Positions 43,334 to 51,363 of a stretch of DNA of 64,000 nt are shown here, piece after piece (positions within the stretch are counted from its first letter, which is position 1; every line of letters starts with the position of its first letter). The position numbers and the translations under genes were made by a program. Below the pieces are notes generated by a model that did not search any database, was not told where the DNA came from, and was given only the letters and a program-made list of their open reading frames with translations. Origin of the DNA: Thermonema rossianum DSM 10300 (GTDB taxonomy: Bacteria; Bacteroidota; Bacteroidia; Cytophagales; Thermonemataceae); NCBI RefSeq assembly GCF_000426825.1, contig NZ_AUGC01000004.1, positions 248,001-312,000 on the forward strand, given 5' to 3'.

Positions 43334-45073
43334 TTAGTGTAATTGATACTCCGGCGACTGCAAGACGGCATTCAACAGGTTATTTAAGCGGGCACGCGTA
43401 TCGCTGCTGATGTCGGGATTGCCGCTGTTGCGGTTGTTCCAATTGAACACCCAGTTGGCAAAAGAGAGCCCGCCCAGGTGGAACACGCCGAAATAGTGAA
43501 TGCGCTCCGGGGTGAACTCCGTGGCGGTGTCGGTTAAAGGCAGAAAACGATGCACCACGTGGCGCACCAAGTCGAGGGCAAGGTCCATGCCATCCACATT
43601 GGTGGGGGTGGTAGCCATGGCATCGGTGATGCCGGCGGCCGGGTCATTTGCCCACGCAAGGCTGTCGAACCAAAAGCCCCAGCCGTTGTTTTCATCCAGC
43701 AGTTTTTGAATGAAAGCATAGCGCTGTGCCAGGTTGTTGGTTGTTATCCAGTTGCGGTGATAGCCGGGTGCCTGATGGTAAGGGTCATAGCCTGCCACGT
43801 CATAGGGTTCCAGGAAATCGAGCCCCATGCGTTTCACCGCTGCCCATATGGCTTCCATTTGCATGTAATGCGCGGCAGGGTCAGCGCTCATCGGTGTGAG
43901 TTGAAAGCCCGGATAGCGCAGTGCCCGCAAGGTACCTATGCTGATTTCCAAGGGGGACTTGATAATGGCACCAAATTTATCGTCTTCAACGCCTGCCATC
44001 TCTTCAAAGAAGTGTTGACTGCTGAAAAGACGTTCCAGCACGGGGCGCAGACGGTAGCCGTTGCTCATGAGGTCTTGTGCCAATGGGGCTATGATGTTGC
44101 TTTCTATGTCGGGAGTGATTTCATGATAAACAAAATAGCGGTAAATCTTGCGGCACAGGTAGCGGGCGGCTTCTTCCTTGGCGTAGATGATATCTATGAG
44201 CTGACTGATTTCGTCGTAGGCACTGGCGGCAGTAGGCTCACCGCCGGCAGTAAGCAGTGCCGGATTGGGCACTATCTGTGGGGCAGGGTAAGTGGGGCTT
44301 GCCAAGGCACTGCTGAAGGTCTTGATGTTGTTGTCGTGTCGTATGGCAACGCCGTTGTATTCTTTGACCATGCCAATGGGTAAGCCGGTATCGGGGTCTA
44401 TGTTGGAAAAAGTGTCGTCATTGGTCCATCCGGTCAGGGCTTTGGCAGCTGCGCGTATGTCGTCCTCGGTGTAATTGGTATAGTTGCCCGGGGCTATGGT
44501 GTCGCCTTTGCCTATGGTGAACAGCTCGAGCAACTCCCGGGCAAAGTTTTCATTCGGATTGCCTTTTTCATTCAGCCGCCCGTCCAAAAACACGAGCATG
44601 GCATTGTCTATGCATATTTTTTTGATGAGCTGCGTGTAGCGGTTAAAGTTGGGGTTGACGTTGTTGAAGTCATTATAAAGGTAAGTGCGGAACAACTGCA
44701 GCTGGTAATAAATGGCCCGGCTGCTGCGCACGGTTTCGTCTTTGGTGGTAAGTACCGTATGTAAGAAAAAAGTAAGGCGTTCCAAGGCGGTGTCTTCTTC
44801 ATACATGCGCCCCAACCACCATAATTTTATCAGATGGCGCTGACGGTCTTCGTCTTCGTCATTTTGTGGGGGCTGATTGACCCAAGAGGTGCCGCTTTCG
44901 TCAAGCGGGGGTGGGGGTACCGCAAAATTAAACAGCTGATTGAGCGCGGCGGGGGCAGTCATGCCGGCAAAAGCATCAATTTGAGCTTGATTGGCGCCAT
45001 AGGTCAGGCGACGTAACAAATGGCGTGCCCGCCGTTCGCCTAAATTTCCTGTAATAGGGTCCAAATAAGGCAT
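43334..45073 (-). CDS. DUF1800 domain protein
   Basis: A 579-residue protein with the DUF1800 signature near the start (RHLLRRLTYGANQAQIDAF), FFLHTVLTTKDETVRSSRAIYYQLQLFRTYLYNDFN, NPNENFARELLELFTIGKGD and the C-terminal PDISSDTRARLNNLLNAVLQSPEYQLH. No classical signal peptide is visible; the ATG at 45073 was used because the next upstream in-frame start is TTG. DUF1800/DUF1501 pairs are common but their activity is unknown. First gene of the minus-strand run that ends at 39541. Confidence 0.88.
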   Translation of the reverse strand: MPYLDPITGNLGERRARHLLRRLTYGANQAQIDAFAGMTAPAALNQLFNFAVPPPPLDESGTSWVNQPPQNDEDEDRQRHLIKLWWLGRMYEEDTALERLTFFLHTVLTTKDETVRSSRAIYYQLQLFRTYLYNDFNNVNPNFNRYTQLIKKICIDNAMLVFLDGRLNEKGNPNENFARELLELFTIGKGDTIAPGNYTNYTEDDIRAAAKALTGWTNDDTFSNIDPDTGLPIGMVKEYNGVAIRHDNNIKTFSSALASPTYPAPQIVPNPALLTAGGEPTAASAYDEISQLIDIIYAKEEAARYLCRKIYRYFVYHEITPDIESNIIAPLAQDLMSNGYRLRPVLERLFSSQHFFEEMAGVEDDKFGAIIKSPLEISIGTLRALRYPGFQLTPMSADPAAHYMQMEAIWAAVKRMGLDFLEPYDVAGYDPYHQAPGYHRNWITTNNLAQRYAFIQKLLDENNGWGFWFDSLAWANDPAAGITDAMATTPTNVDGMDLALDLVRHVVHRFLPLTDTATEFTPERIHYFGVFHLGGLSFANWVFNWNNRNSGNPDISSDTRARLNNLLNAVLQSPEYQLH

Positions 45074-45162
45074 AGTGAACAATCGTTTTTTTAAAAAAAT
45101 ACGTTATTATCGACCACATGTTTAATGAACCTCACTTAAAACATGTAAGATTATATATAGCT

Positions 45163-45972
45163 ATGGAAATAAAAGTAACATTTCTGGGCACGGGCACTTC
45201 CCAAGGGGTCCCGGTCATTGGGTGCGATTGTGCGGTGTGTCGTTCGTTGGATTTCCGGGATAAAAGATTACGTTCGTCGGTGCACCTGCAAGTAGGCGGT
45301 CTGAGCTTGGTCATAGATACCGGACCGGATTTCAGACAACAGATGTTGCGCGCCAACGTGCGTCATCTGGATGCCGTTTTGTTTACTCACGAGCACAAAG
45401 ACCATACGGCCGGCTTAGACGACGTGCGCCCTTTCAATTTCAAACAGGGAAAAGATATGCCTCTGTATGCGCGTCCTCATGTGATTGAGCAGTTGAAAAG
45501 AGAGTTTGCCTATGCTTTTGCAGAGCATAAATACCCGGGGGTGCCGCAGCTAAAAGTACACCCCATTGACCACGCCCCTTTCTTCATCGAAGGTGTAAGG
45601 ATTATACCCGTTGAAGTCATGCATTATAAGCTGCCGGTATTGGGCTACCGCATTGGTAACTTCGCTTATATCACCGATGCCAACTACATAGCACCGGAAG
45701 AAAAAGAAAAACTGCGCGGTTTGGATGTGCTGGTGCTGAATGCACTGCGCCGGAAAGAACACATTTCGCATTTCACGCTGGAGGAGGCATTGGCATTGAT
45801 AGAGGAGCTGCAGCCACGCCGGGCATATCTGACCCACATCAGCCACCAGTTGGGCTTGCATCGCGAGGTTGAGGCAGAATTACCCGGGCACGTGCGCTTG
45901 GCTTATGATGGTTTGTGTGTGTCAGTAGCCTATGAGCCGGAGCATGAAGAGGAAAGCCAAAGTAGTCAATAA
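45163..45972 (+). CDS. MBL-fold metallo-hydrolase, PhnP-like
   Basis: A 269-residue metallo-beta-lactamase-fold enzyme. FLGTGTSQGVPVIGCDCAVCRS resembles the PhnP-type N-terminus with its Cys-rich zinc region; LVIDTGPDFRQQML, FTHEHKDHTAGLDDVRPF and the C-terminal LTHISHQLG give the metal ligands. It is a phosphodiesterase-like or tRNA/ RNA-type hydrolase by family; the substrate is unknown. The start at 45163 follows the family. Its end overlaps the DUF92 gene by 51 bases, tail to tail. Confidence 0.85.
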   Translation: MEIKVTFLGTGTSQGVPVIGCDCAVCRSLDFRDKRLRSSVHLQVGGLSLVIDTGPDFRQQMLRANVRHLDAVLFTHEHKDHTAGLDDVRPFNFKQGKDMPLYARPHVIEQLKREFAYAFAEHKYPGVPQLKVHPIDHAPFFIEGVRIIPVEVMHYKLPVLGYRIGNFAYITDANYIAPEEKEKLRGLDVLVLNALRRKEHISHFTLEEALALIEELQPRRAYLTHISHQLGLHREVEAELPGHVRLAYDGLCVSVAYEPEHEEESQSSQ

Positions 45973-46632
45973 ATTGCTGAGAGCGTTCACGCCGTGGTTA
46001 TTGAGCAGCCCTTGTTTTTGCCAGGTAGCACCCAGCAGTGAGTCCAGCAGGTTGCCCGCCCAGCTGACTGCTACAAGCAACAAAAGCAGCCGGTACTGTG
46101 AAATGAAGAAAGACATGTAAACAGCCATCAACAAACTGCCGCCTAAGCCGGCAAGCAGGCCGGCACGACTGATGCCGCCGTCTTCGCCCGGTATTACTCT
46201 TCGAAAGCCAAGAATAGAATAGCATTGCTTTCCGTAGAGCTGTCCGAGTTCAGACGACAGTGTGTCGCTCAAGGCAGTTGCTTGCGATACGGCCACGGCT
46301 AAAAGTCCCATTTCCGGCGAAAAATGGTTTTCGGGCAGAAGCAGCCTGAGCAGGCTTGCCACCCATACACCGGTGGTGTTGCTCAATACATTGGCTATGC
46401 TACGGGTGGCGTGTGGCTGTCGTCCGCTCTTGTGCTTGTCGTGCAGGGTGGTGGCTGCCGTGCCTGCCACAAAGAACAGCGCCATACAACCAAGTGCAAC
46501 CCGGCCATTACTATAAAGCAGCATGGATGCCGTAAGCCATCCGGCTATGCTGCCGGCAATGCTTAGTTTTTTCAGCATATAAGCTGCCATGGCAGCTGCT
46601 GCCAGCAATAAGTAAATTGCCCATTCGTGCAT
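45922..46632 (-). CDS. DUF92 family membrane protein
   Basis: A 236-residue inner-membrane protein with about six hydrophobic segments. The family blocks are KLSIAGSIAGWLTASMLLYSNG, ATALSDTLSSELGQLYGK and VIPGEDGGISRAGLLAGLGGSLLMA. DUF92 includes VTE6-type phytyl-phosphate kinases of plants; the bacterial substrate is not known. The start MHEWAIYL at 46632 was chosen since the upstream frame is an unconvincing basic stretch. Its last 17 codons are antisense to the end of the hydrolase gene. Confidence 0.85.
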   Translation of the reverse strand: MHEWAIYLLLAAAAMAAYMLKKLSIAGSIAGWLTASMLLYSNGRVALGCMALFFVAGTAATTLHDKHKSGRQPHATRSIANVLSNTTGVWVASLLRLLLPENHFSPEMGLLAVAVSQATALSDTLSSELGQLYGKQCYSILGFRRVIPGEDGGISRAGLLAGLGGSLLMAVYMSFFISQYRLLLLLVAVSWAGNLLDSLLGATWQKQGLLNNHGVNALSNLLTTLAFLFMLRLIGY

Positions 46633-46776
46633 ACACTGTGCGCTTTGGTGAGTGTGGCAATATAAAACGCGAATAGGGGGAATACAACTGAAGCAGACAA
46701 AGCCGTGCGCCCTCCTTAGACTTAGAAGAGATAATAAGCGTGCTTTGATTGCGGCAGGCATTCTATACAAGCAAGA

Positions 46777-46800
46777 AGCCCTACCCAAAAGGGTAAGGCT
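46777..46800 (-). terminator. Intrinsic terminator of the dienoyl-CoA isomerase gene
   Basis: AGCCCTACCC and GGGTAAGGCT pair around an AAAA loop; the single mismatch becomes U-G in minus-strand RNA, then a T-rich tract follows. Stop of the gene is at 46837. Confidence 0.65.
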
Positions 46801-46836
46801 CCGGTTACTGACTCTTTTAATTCTTGAAACTTGAAA

Positions 46837-47649
46837 TTAGTCTTGGAAAGAGGGCGTTTGTTTTTGGAAGGCAGCCATCATAGCTGCTTCTATGTCTTTG
46901 GAAATCAGTTGGGCGGCATTCCACAGTGCCACATACTCCAAACCTTCGGCTACGCTGTGGTCACGGCTGTAATTCATTACTTGTTTGGTGCCACGCACAG
47001 CCAAGGGCGACTTGGCGGCAATGGTGCGGGCCATCTCCATGCCGGCTTGCAGCAGGTGTTCGGCATCTGGCTCCACGCGGTTGACCAGCTTGTGTTCATA
47101 GGCTTCTTGCGCGGTGATGTTGCGTGCAGTGAATGCCCATTCGCGGGCAATGCCTTCACCTACCAGGTGGCGCAGGCGCTGGAGAGTACCCAAGTCGGCC
47201 ACAATGCCCAAATCCACCTCTTTGACCGAAAAGTAAGCTTGTGCGCTGCACAGGCGTATGTCGCAGGCTGTGATGATATCGACGCCGCCACCGATGCAGC
47301 CTCCTTGTACAAGGGCTATGACCGGCTTGCGGCAGTCTTCAATGGCTTGGATACAGCTCTGTAGTTCTTTGATGAAAGCCAGCAGGCGCTCTCGTGCCCG
47401 CCCCGGGCAGTCAATGCCATCAATTTCTTGTTTGATTTGCATGAGCAGACTCAAGTCTATGCCCGCAGAAAAATGCTTGCCTTCGGCACGTAGCAACACG
47501 CAACGCACTTCCGGCGACCGGTCGGCTTCGTGAAAGGCATCGCGCAGGGCGTGCCAGGTAGCCAAATCAAAAGCATTGGCTTTGTCGGCGCGTTGGATGA
47601 TAATATGGCCGATATGGTCTTCAATAAGCAGGTTTACAGCTTTTTGCAT
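46837..47649 (-). CDS. Enoyl-CoA hydratase/isomerase, dienoyl-CoA isomerase (ECH1) type
   Basis: A 270-residue crotonase-fold enzyme. HFSAGIDLSLL is the oxyanion hole region and ALVQGGCIGGGVDIITACDIRLCS the second glycine motif. FSVKEVDLGIVADLGTLQRL and YSRDHSVAEGLEYVALWN closely match animal ECH1 (delta3,5-delta2,4-dienoyl-CoA isomerase), including its Glu and Asp acid-base residues, so I prefer that to a hydratase. It works in beta-oxidation of fatty acids with odd double bonds. Start at 47649; longer in-frame ORF would add a nonhomologous hydrophobic stretch. Own terminator at 46777-46800. Confidence 0.85.
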   Translation of the reverse strand: MQKAVNLLIEDHIGHIIIQRADKANAFDLATWHALRDAFHEADRSPEVRCVLLRAEGKHFSAGIDLSLLMQIKQEIDGIDCPGRARERLLAFIKELQSCIQAIEDCRKPVIALVQGGCIGGGVDIITACDIRLCSAQAYFSVKEVDLGIVADLGTLQRLRHLVGEGIAREWAFTARNITAQEAYEHKLVNRVEPDAEHLLQAGMEMARTIAAKSPLAVRGTKQVMNYSRDHSVAEGLEYVALWNAAQLISKDIEAAMMAAFQKQTPSFQD

Positions 47650-47763
47650 AATTGGATGGTTTATCTGTGGGTTATTTTCTCTTTTAGTTGCAATGATAAC
47701 AAGCCCGGAAAATAAAAAAACTAAGAGAATGGGGGCGATACCAAAGCGTGGCAAGCTGCTTCT

Positions 47764-50028
47764 TTACTCATAGCTTTTTAGTTCGTTCAGAGGCACCAGT
47801 ATCACATCGGCACGGCGCATGAGGCGGTGGGCCACTGTATCGTCTTTGCTTTGGCTGCCCATGCCCTTGTAGCGGATGCGTGCAGGCTCCACTCCAAACT
47901 CTACAAAGAAGTCATAAACGGCTTTGGCGCGCTCTTCCGACAAAGCTTGGTTCTTTTCGGCTTCGCCTTCCGGCGAGGCATAGCCTTCTATCCATACGCC
48001 TACTTCAGGGTGTTTCTTGGCATAATCAATAAATTTGAGCAACTCGGCTTTAGCCCGGTTATCCAGCTGGGCTTCTCCCACCGGGAAGTAAGCCACATAT
48101 TTCTTTTTCAACTCTACCTTGCCTTGGTTGCCGGAATAGTCCTCTTCAAGCGAAGCGGCATCGGTGCGTATGCGCGGCAGCGTCTTAATGGTCTCATCGC
48201 CCACCTTTAGTTCTTGCATTTGCCCTTTGGCGTCTTCATAAAAAAAGACTACTTCCACAGGCTGTTTGGCAAGCTTTTCATCGCTTACCGGCTCCATCAA
48301 AGGCGCATCTTCGTACATAATGGACAACAAATAGTTCATGGCTACGCTGTCTTCCGACGCAATGACGTCTTCCATCAGGTCGTAGAGGTCCAGTTTCTGT
48401 TCGCCAAATTCGTCGGGGTTTTGTTTTTCTTCCGGAACGTCTTCAAATACGTTGGTAATAGAGATTTGCTCGGCTACCTCCTTGTCATCTACTACTTTCT
48501 TCGAGAGGCGTATCTCTTGATATAACTCGTAAAAATATTTTTGGTTGGGCACGCTTATATTGACCAGATAGGGCAAGTAACCCTCTGCTTCAATGACCAT
48601 GTCATAATCTTTCCCCGGAGGAAACACCATCAGATAGTAGCCCGTGCTGGGGTTGGGGTTGTAAACCCAAGGCAGATACTCATTCTTCTCTTTGTCTATG
48701 ACTTTGATTTGTGCCTTCACCGGACGGGGCGGGTCGCCTGCCAGAATACGCCCGCGTATCATGGTCAGGGGAATCACCTGTGTGCTTTCATCCGGAATGC
48801 CTACTACATACAGGTCGCTTTGCCCGATGCCGCCCGGGCGGTTAGATGAAAAGTAGCCTTTTTTGCCGTCGGCAGACAATACAAAATAACCATCATCAAA
48901 AGGTGTGTTGACCGGATAGCCCATGTTTTGCACATTGCCCCACACATTGCCCGAACGTTCGGCACGGAAAATGTCTCTTCCGCCCAGGGTAGGATGCCCG
49001 TTGCTGGTAAAATACAAGTTGCGTTTGTCGGGGTGTATGAAGGGGGCTTCCTCATCGAAAGGGGTATTGATGTTGGGACCCAAGTTTTCAGGCTCGCTCC
49101 AGCTGCCATCCGGCTTTTTGTAGCATACGTAAATGTCTTTTCCACCGTAGCCATTGGGGCGGTCGCTGGAAAAGAAAAGCCAATTGCCGTCGGCAGTGAT
49201 GCTCATGCTGCTTTCTTCATAGGGCGAGTTGATGGGCTCGGGCAGGGGAACAGGTGCGGTGAAGGCAGTGCCATCGAAGCGGCATTCATACAACTCGCCT
49301 TTGCGTTCCGGGTCATAGATGTAAAGATAAAGGTACTGCCCATCGGGGGAGAGGGCTGCCGTGCCTGCGCTGCCACTGATGCCGGGAAACGCAAGCGGCA
49401 TGGACTGCTTCCAGACGTAATCTTCTTTGACGGCCATCCATACTTGCTCTTCCCATATACGCAGGCGGTTATTGAAAACCTGCCGGCTGTAAATGAGGCG
49501 GTTGTCATCGGTGGCTACCACAGGTGCCAGGTCATTCTCTTTCGAGTTGATGGGCTTGCCCGCATTTTCTATGAAGAGCTCCAGGGGTGTTTCGTAATAC
49601 TTTTTTGCCAACAGCGCCCCTTGCCGTCTTTTTTCCAGCTGCTCACGCAGGCGTGCTTCCCGGGCATGAGCAATGGCTTTTTGGGCTACTTCGGCAGCCT
49701 CGTCGAAGCGCCGGTGCTTCATCAGGGCTTCGGCATAGTAGTAAGCTACAGTGGCTTCTTGTGGGTCAAGGCGGTGGGCTTGTTCAAGGTATTCAAGGGC
49801 TTTTTGTTGTTTCTCGCCTTCGTGTTGCATCAAAAAAGCCTTACCTATACGCAGCAGGAGTTGTACATCATTTTTATTGTTGCCTCTGTACTGCCGGAAG
49901 TAGCTTTTCAGCGCATCATCCGTGAGGCCTTGCGAAAGCAAGCGATCGCCTTCTTCGTATTGTGCCAATGCCTGAAAACCAAAGAAGCAAAGCAGCAGAA
50001 GGCTGAGTATAGGGGTGAGTCGGCTCAT
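47764..50028 (-). CDS. PorE-like OmpA-family protein (TPR, beta-propeller, CRD, OmpA)
   Basis: A 754-residue exported protein. In order: signal peptide (MSRLTPILSLLLLCFFGFQALAQ), TPR-like helices (about 25-140), a PD40/WD40-like propeller (about 170-430; SPDGQYLYLYIYDPERKGELY, LFFSSDRPNGYGGKDIYVC, KGYFSSNRPGGIGQSDLYVV), a carboxypeptidase-regulatory-like beta domain (about 430-520) and a C-terminal OmpA domain binding peptidoglycan (YFPVGEAQLDNRAKAELLKFID ... GYASPEGEAEKNQALSEERAKAVYDFF). This is the layout of T9SS component PorE, but several Bacteroidota proteins share it. It has its own upstream TAGATTTG box. Confidence 0.85.
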   Translation of the reverse strand: MSRLTPILSLLLLCFFGFQALAQYEEGDRLLSQGLTDDALKSYFRQYRGNNKNDVQLLLRIGKAFLMQHEGEKQQKALEYLEQAHRLDPQEATVAYYYAEALMKHRRFDEAAEVAQKAIAHAREARLREQLEKRRQGALLAKKYYETPLELFIENAGKPINSKENDLAPVVATDDNRLIYSRQVFNNRLRIWEEQVWMAVKEDYVWKQSMPLAFPGISGSAGTAALSPDGQYLYLYIYDPERKGELYECRFDGTAFTAPVPLPEPINSPYEESSMSITADGNWLFFSSDRPNGYGGKDIYVCYKKPDGSWSEPENLGPNINTPFDEEAPFIHPDKRNLYFTSNGHPTLGGRDIFRAERSGNVWGNVQNMGYPVNTPFDDGYFVLSADGKKGYFSSNRPGGIGQSDLYVVGIPDESTQVIPLTMIRGRILAGDPPRPVKAQIKVIDKEKNEYLPWVYNPNPSTGYYLMVFPPGKDYDMVIEAEGYLPYLVNISVPNQKYFYELYQEIRLSKKVVDDKEVAEQISITNVFEDVPEEKQNPDEFGEQKLDLYDLMEDVIASEDSVAMNYLLSIMYEDAPLMEPVSDEKLAKQPVEVVFFYEDAKGQMQELKVGDETIKTLPRIRTDAASLEEDYSGNQGKVELKKKYVAYFPVGEAQLDNRAKAELLKFIDYAKKHPEVGVWIEGYASPEGEAEKNQALSEERAKAVYDFFVEFGVEPARIRYKGMGSQSKDDTVAHRLMRRADVILVPLNELKSYE

Positions 50029-50067
50029 AGAATGGGTGCTTTTAAATAAAAATAAAACCGCTTTTAA

Positions 50068-50075
50068 CAAATCTA
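50068..50075 (-). promoter_or_regulatory. -7 box upstream of the PorE-like gene
   Basis: CAAATCTA on the plus strand, TAGATTTG on the minus strand: exact TAnnTTTG, 40 bases before the ATG at 50028. No clear -33 TTG at the usual spacing. Confidence 0.4.
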
Positions 50076-50099
50076 ATAAAAAAATGAAATATGCCGCTG

Positions 50100-50825
50100 T
50101 TATAAAAACTCTATCTCTTTGATGTCATATAAGCGGGATTGAGCCTTTTCTTTGTGCTCTACAATCAGTCTGCCGTAAGGGTCAATGCCCCGGATAACCC
50201 CCTCGAAAATGCCTTGTTTGTCGCGGTAGGGCGCCGGTTGGTGCAAGCGCCATAAACGCCGCAGATAAGACTGCACGAGCTGTTCGCTTTCGCCATTCTG
50301 CAATTGCTCGTAGCGGTTGAGCAAGCACCGGCGTAGTTGTGAGTGCAGGTCTTCCAGCCGGTAAAAGCGCCCCGTGATTTGATGCAAAGACACGGCGCGG
50401 GGCGTTTCAAAGTGTGCCTGGTTTACATTGAAACCCACACCAACCACGGCCGCCTTAATACCCTGTTGCAACACGCATTGCACCAAAATGCCACTTAGCT
50501 TGCGCTCTCGATACAGCAGGTCATTTGCCCATTTGATGGCAAGCGTTTCGGCAGGCAGATAAAGGGCTGCAAAGTCATATACTCCCAGGGCAGCCACTAT
50601 GCTCAACATAAACTGGCGGGCAGGGGGCAAAAAAGAGGGGTGTAATATCAAAGAGGCCGTAATGTTTAAGCCGGGGGCAGCCTCCCAATGCGTGTTCATC
50701 TGTCCCCGCCCGGCGGTCTGACAATCGGTGTAAATGTAAGTCCCTTCTTTAGCTTCCTGCTGTTCAATGAGTCGCAGGGCTTCGCTGTTGGTAGAACGAC
50801 ATTCTGGCAGGTAGATGTATGACAT
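50100..50825 (-). CDS. birA: Biotin--[acetyl-CoA-carboxylase] ligase
   Basis: A 241-residue BPL that attaches biotin to carboxylases. TAGRGQMNTHWEAAPGLNITASLIL is the ATP/biotin loop and KWANDLLYRERKLSGILVQ the catalytic Lys region. It lacks the N-terminal helix-turn-helix of E. coli BirA, so it cannot act as a repressor. It is divergent from rsfS with a shared 98-base gap. Confidence 0.93.
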   Translation of the reverse strand: MSYIYLPECRSTNSEALRLIEQQEAKEGTYIYTDCQTAGRGQMNTHWEAAPGLNITASLILHPSFLPPARQFMLSIVAALGVYDFAALYLPAETLAIKWANDLLYRERKLSGILVQCVLQQGIKAAVVGVGFNVNQAHFETPRAVSLHQITGRFYRLEDLHSQLRRCLLNRYEQLQNGESEQLVQSYLRRLWRLHQPAPYRDKQGIFEGVIRGIDPYGRLIVEHKEKAQSRLYDIKEIEFL

Positions 50826-50874
50826 ATGGGCGTATGCAGGCTTTATGGCATTAGGTTTGTGAAATGCTTTTTTA

Positions 50875-50882
50875 TACTTTTG
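50875..50882 (+). promoter_or_regulatory. -7 box of the rsfS-ftsH promoter
   Basis: TACTTTTG, exact TAnnTTTG, 41 bases ahead of the rsfS ATG. A TTTG at 50856-50859 is nearer than the usual 19-21 bases. Confidence 0.45.
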
Positions 50883-50923
50883 TGTTTACAAAAGTAAAGA
50901 AGTATTATAAATAGGAAAGGCGC

Positions 50924-51295
50924 ATGAGCATAAAACCTGTGGATGTAAATTCTCAAACACTCTCTCAACTCGTAGTAAAAGCACTTCAGGACAAAAAAGG
51001 CGAGGACATTGTGATTTTAGACCTCCGGGGCATTGCGCAAGCAGTAGCCGATTTTTTTGTGATTGCCACAGGCTCTTCCGACACGCACCTGCAGGCGCTG
51101 ATGGATTCGGTAGAAAAAACAGTAGCACAAGAAGCCGGACAAAGCCCTTGGCACATTGAGGGGCGGGAGCGTAAATTATGGGTACTGATGGACTATGTAG
51201 ATGTGGTTGTGCATCTCTTCCAACGTCAGACCCGTGAGTATTATGCCCTCGAAGAGCTATGGGCCGATGCACCCACTACTTTTGTAGAAGACTAA
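50924..51295 (+). CDS. rsfS: Ribosome silencing factor
   Basis: A 123-residue RsfS (Iojap): QLVVKALQDKKGEDIVILDLRGIAQAVADFFVIATGSSDTHLQALMDSVE and WVLMDYVDVVVHLFQRQTREYYALEELWADAP are conserved. It binds L14 and blocks subunit joining in starvation. In many Bacteroidota it precedes ftsH, as here (68-base gap). Confidence 0.95.
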   Translation: MSIKPVDVNSQTLSQLVVKALQDKKGEDIVILDLRGIAQAVADFFVIATGSSDTHLQALMDSVEKTVAQEAGQSPWHIEGRERKLWVLMDYVDVVVHLFQRQTREYYALEELWADAPTTFVED

Positions 51296-51363
51296 GCTTT
51301 TACCACGGATTTTACAACCATTTCCGTTTATAAGTGGTTTTTTAAGTAAACAATTGAAAATCG

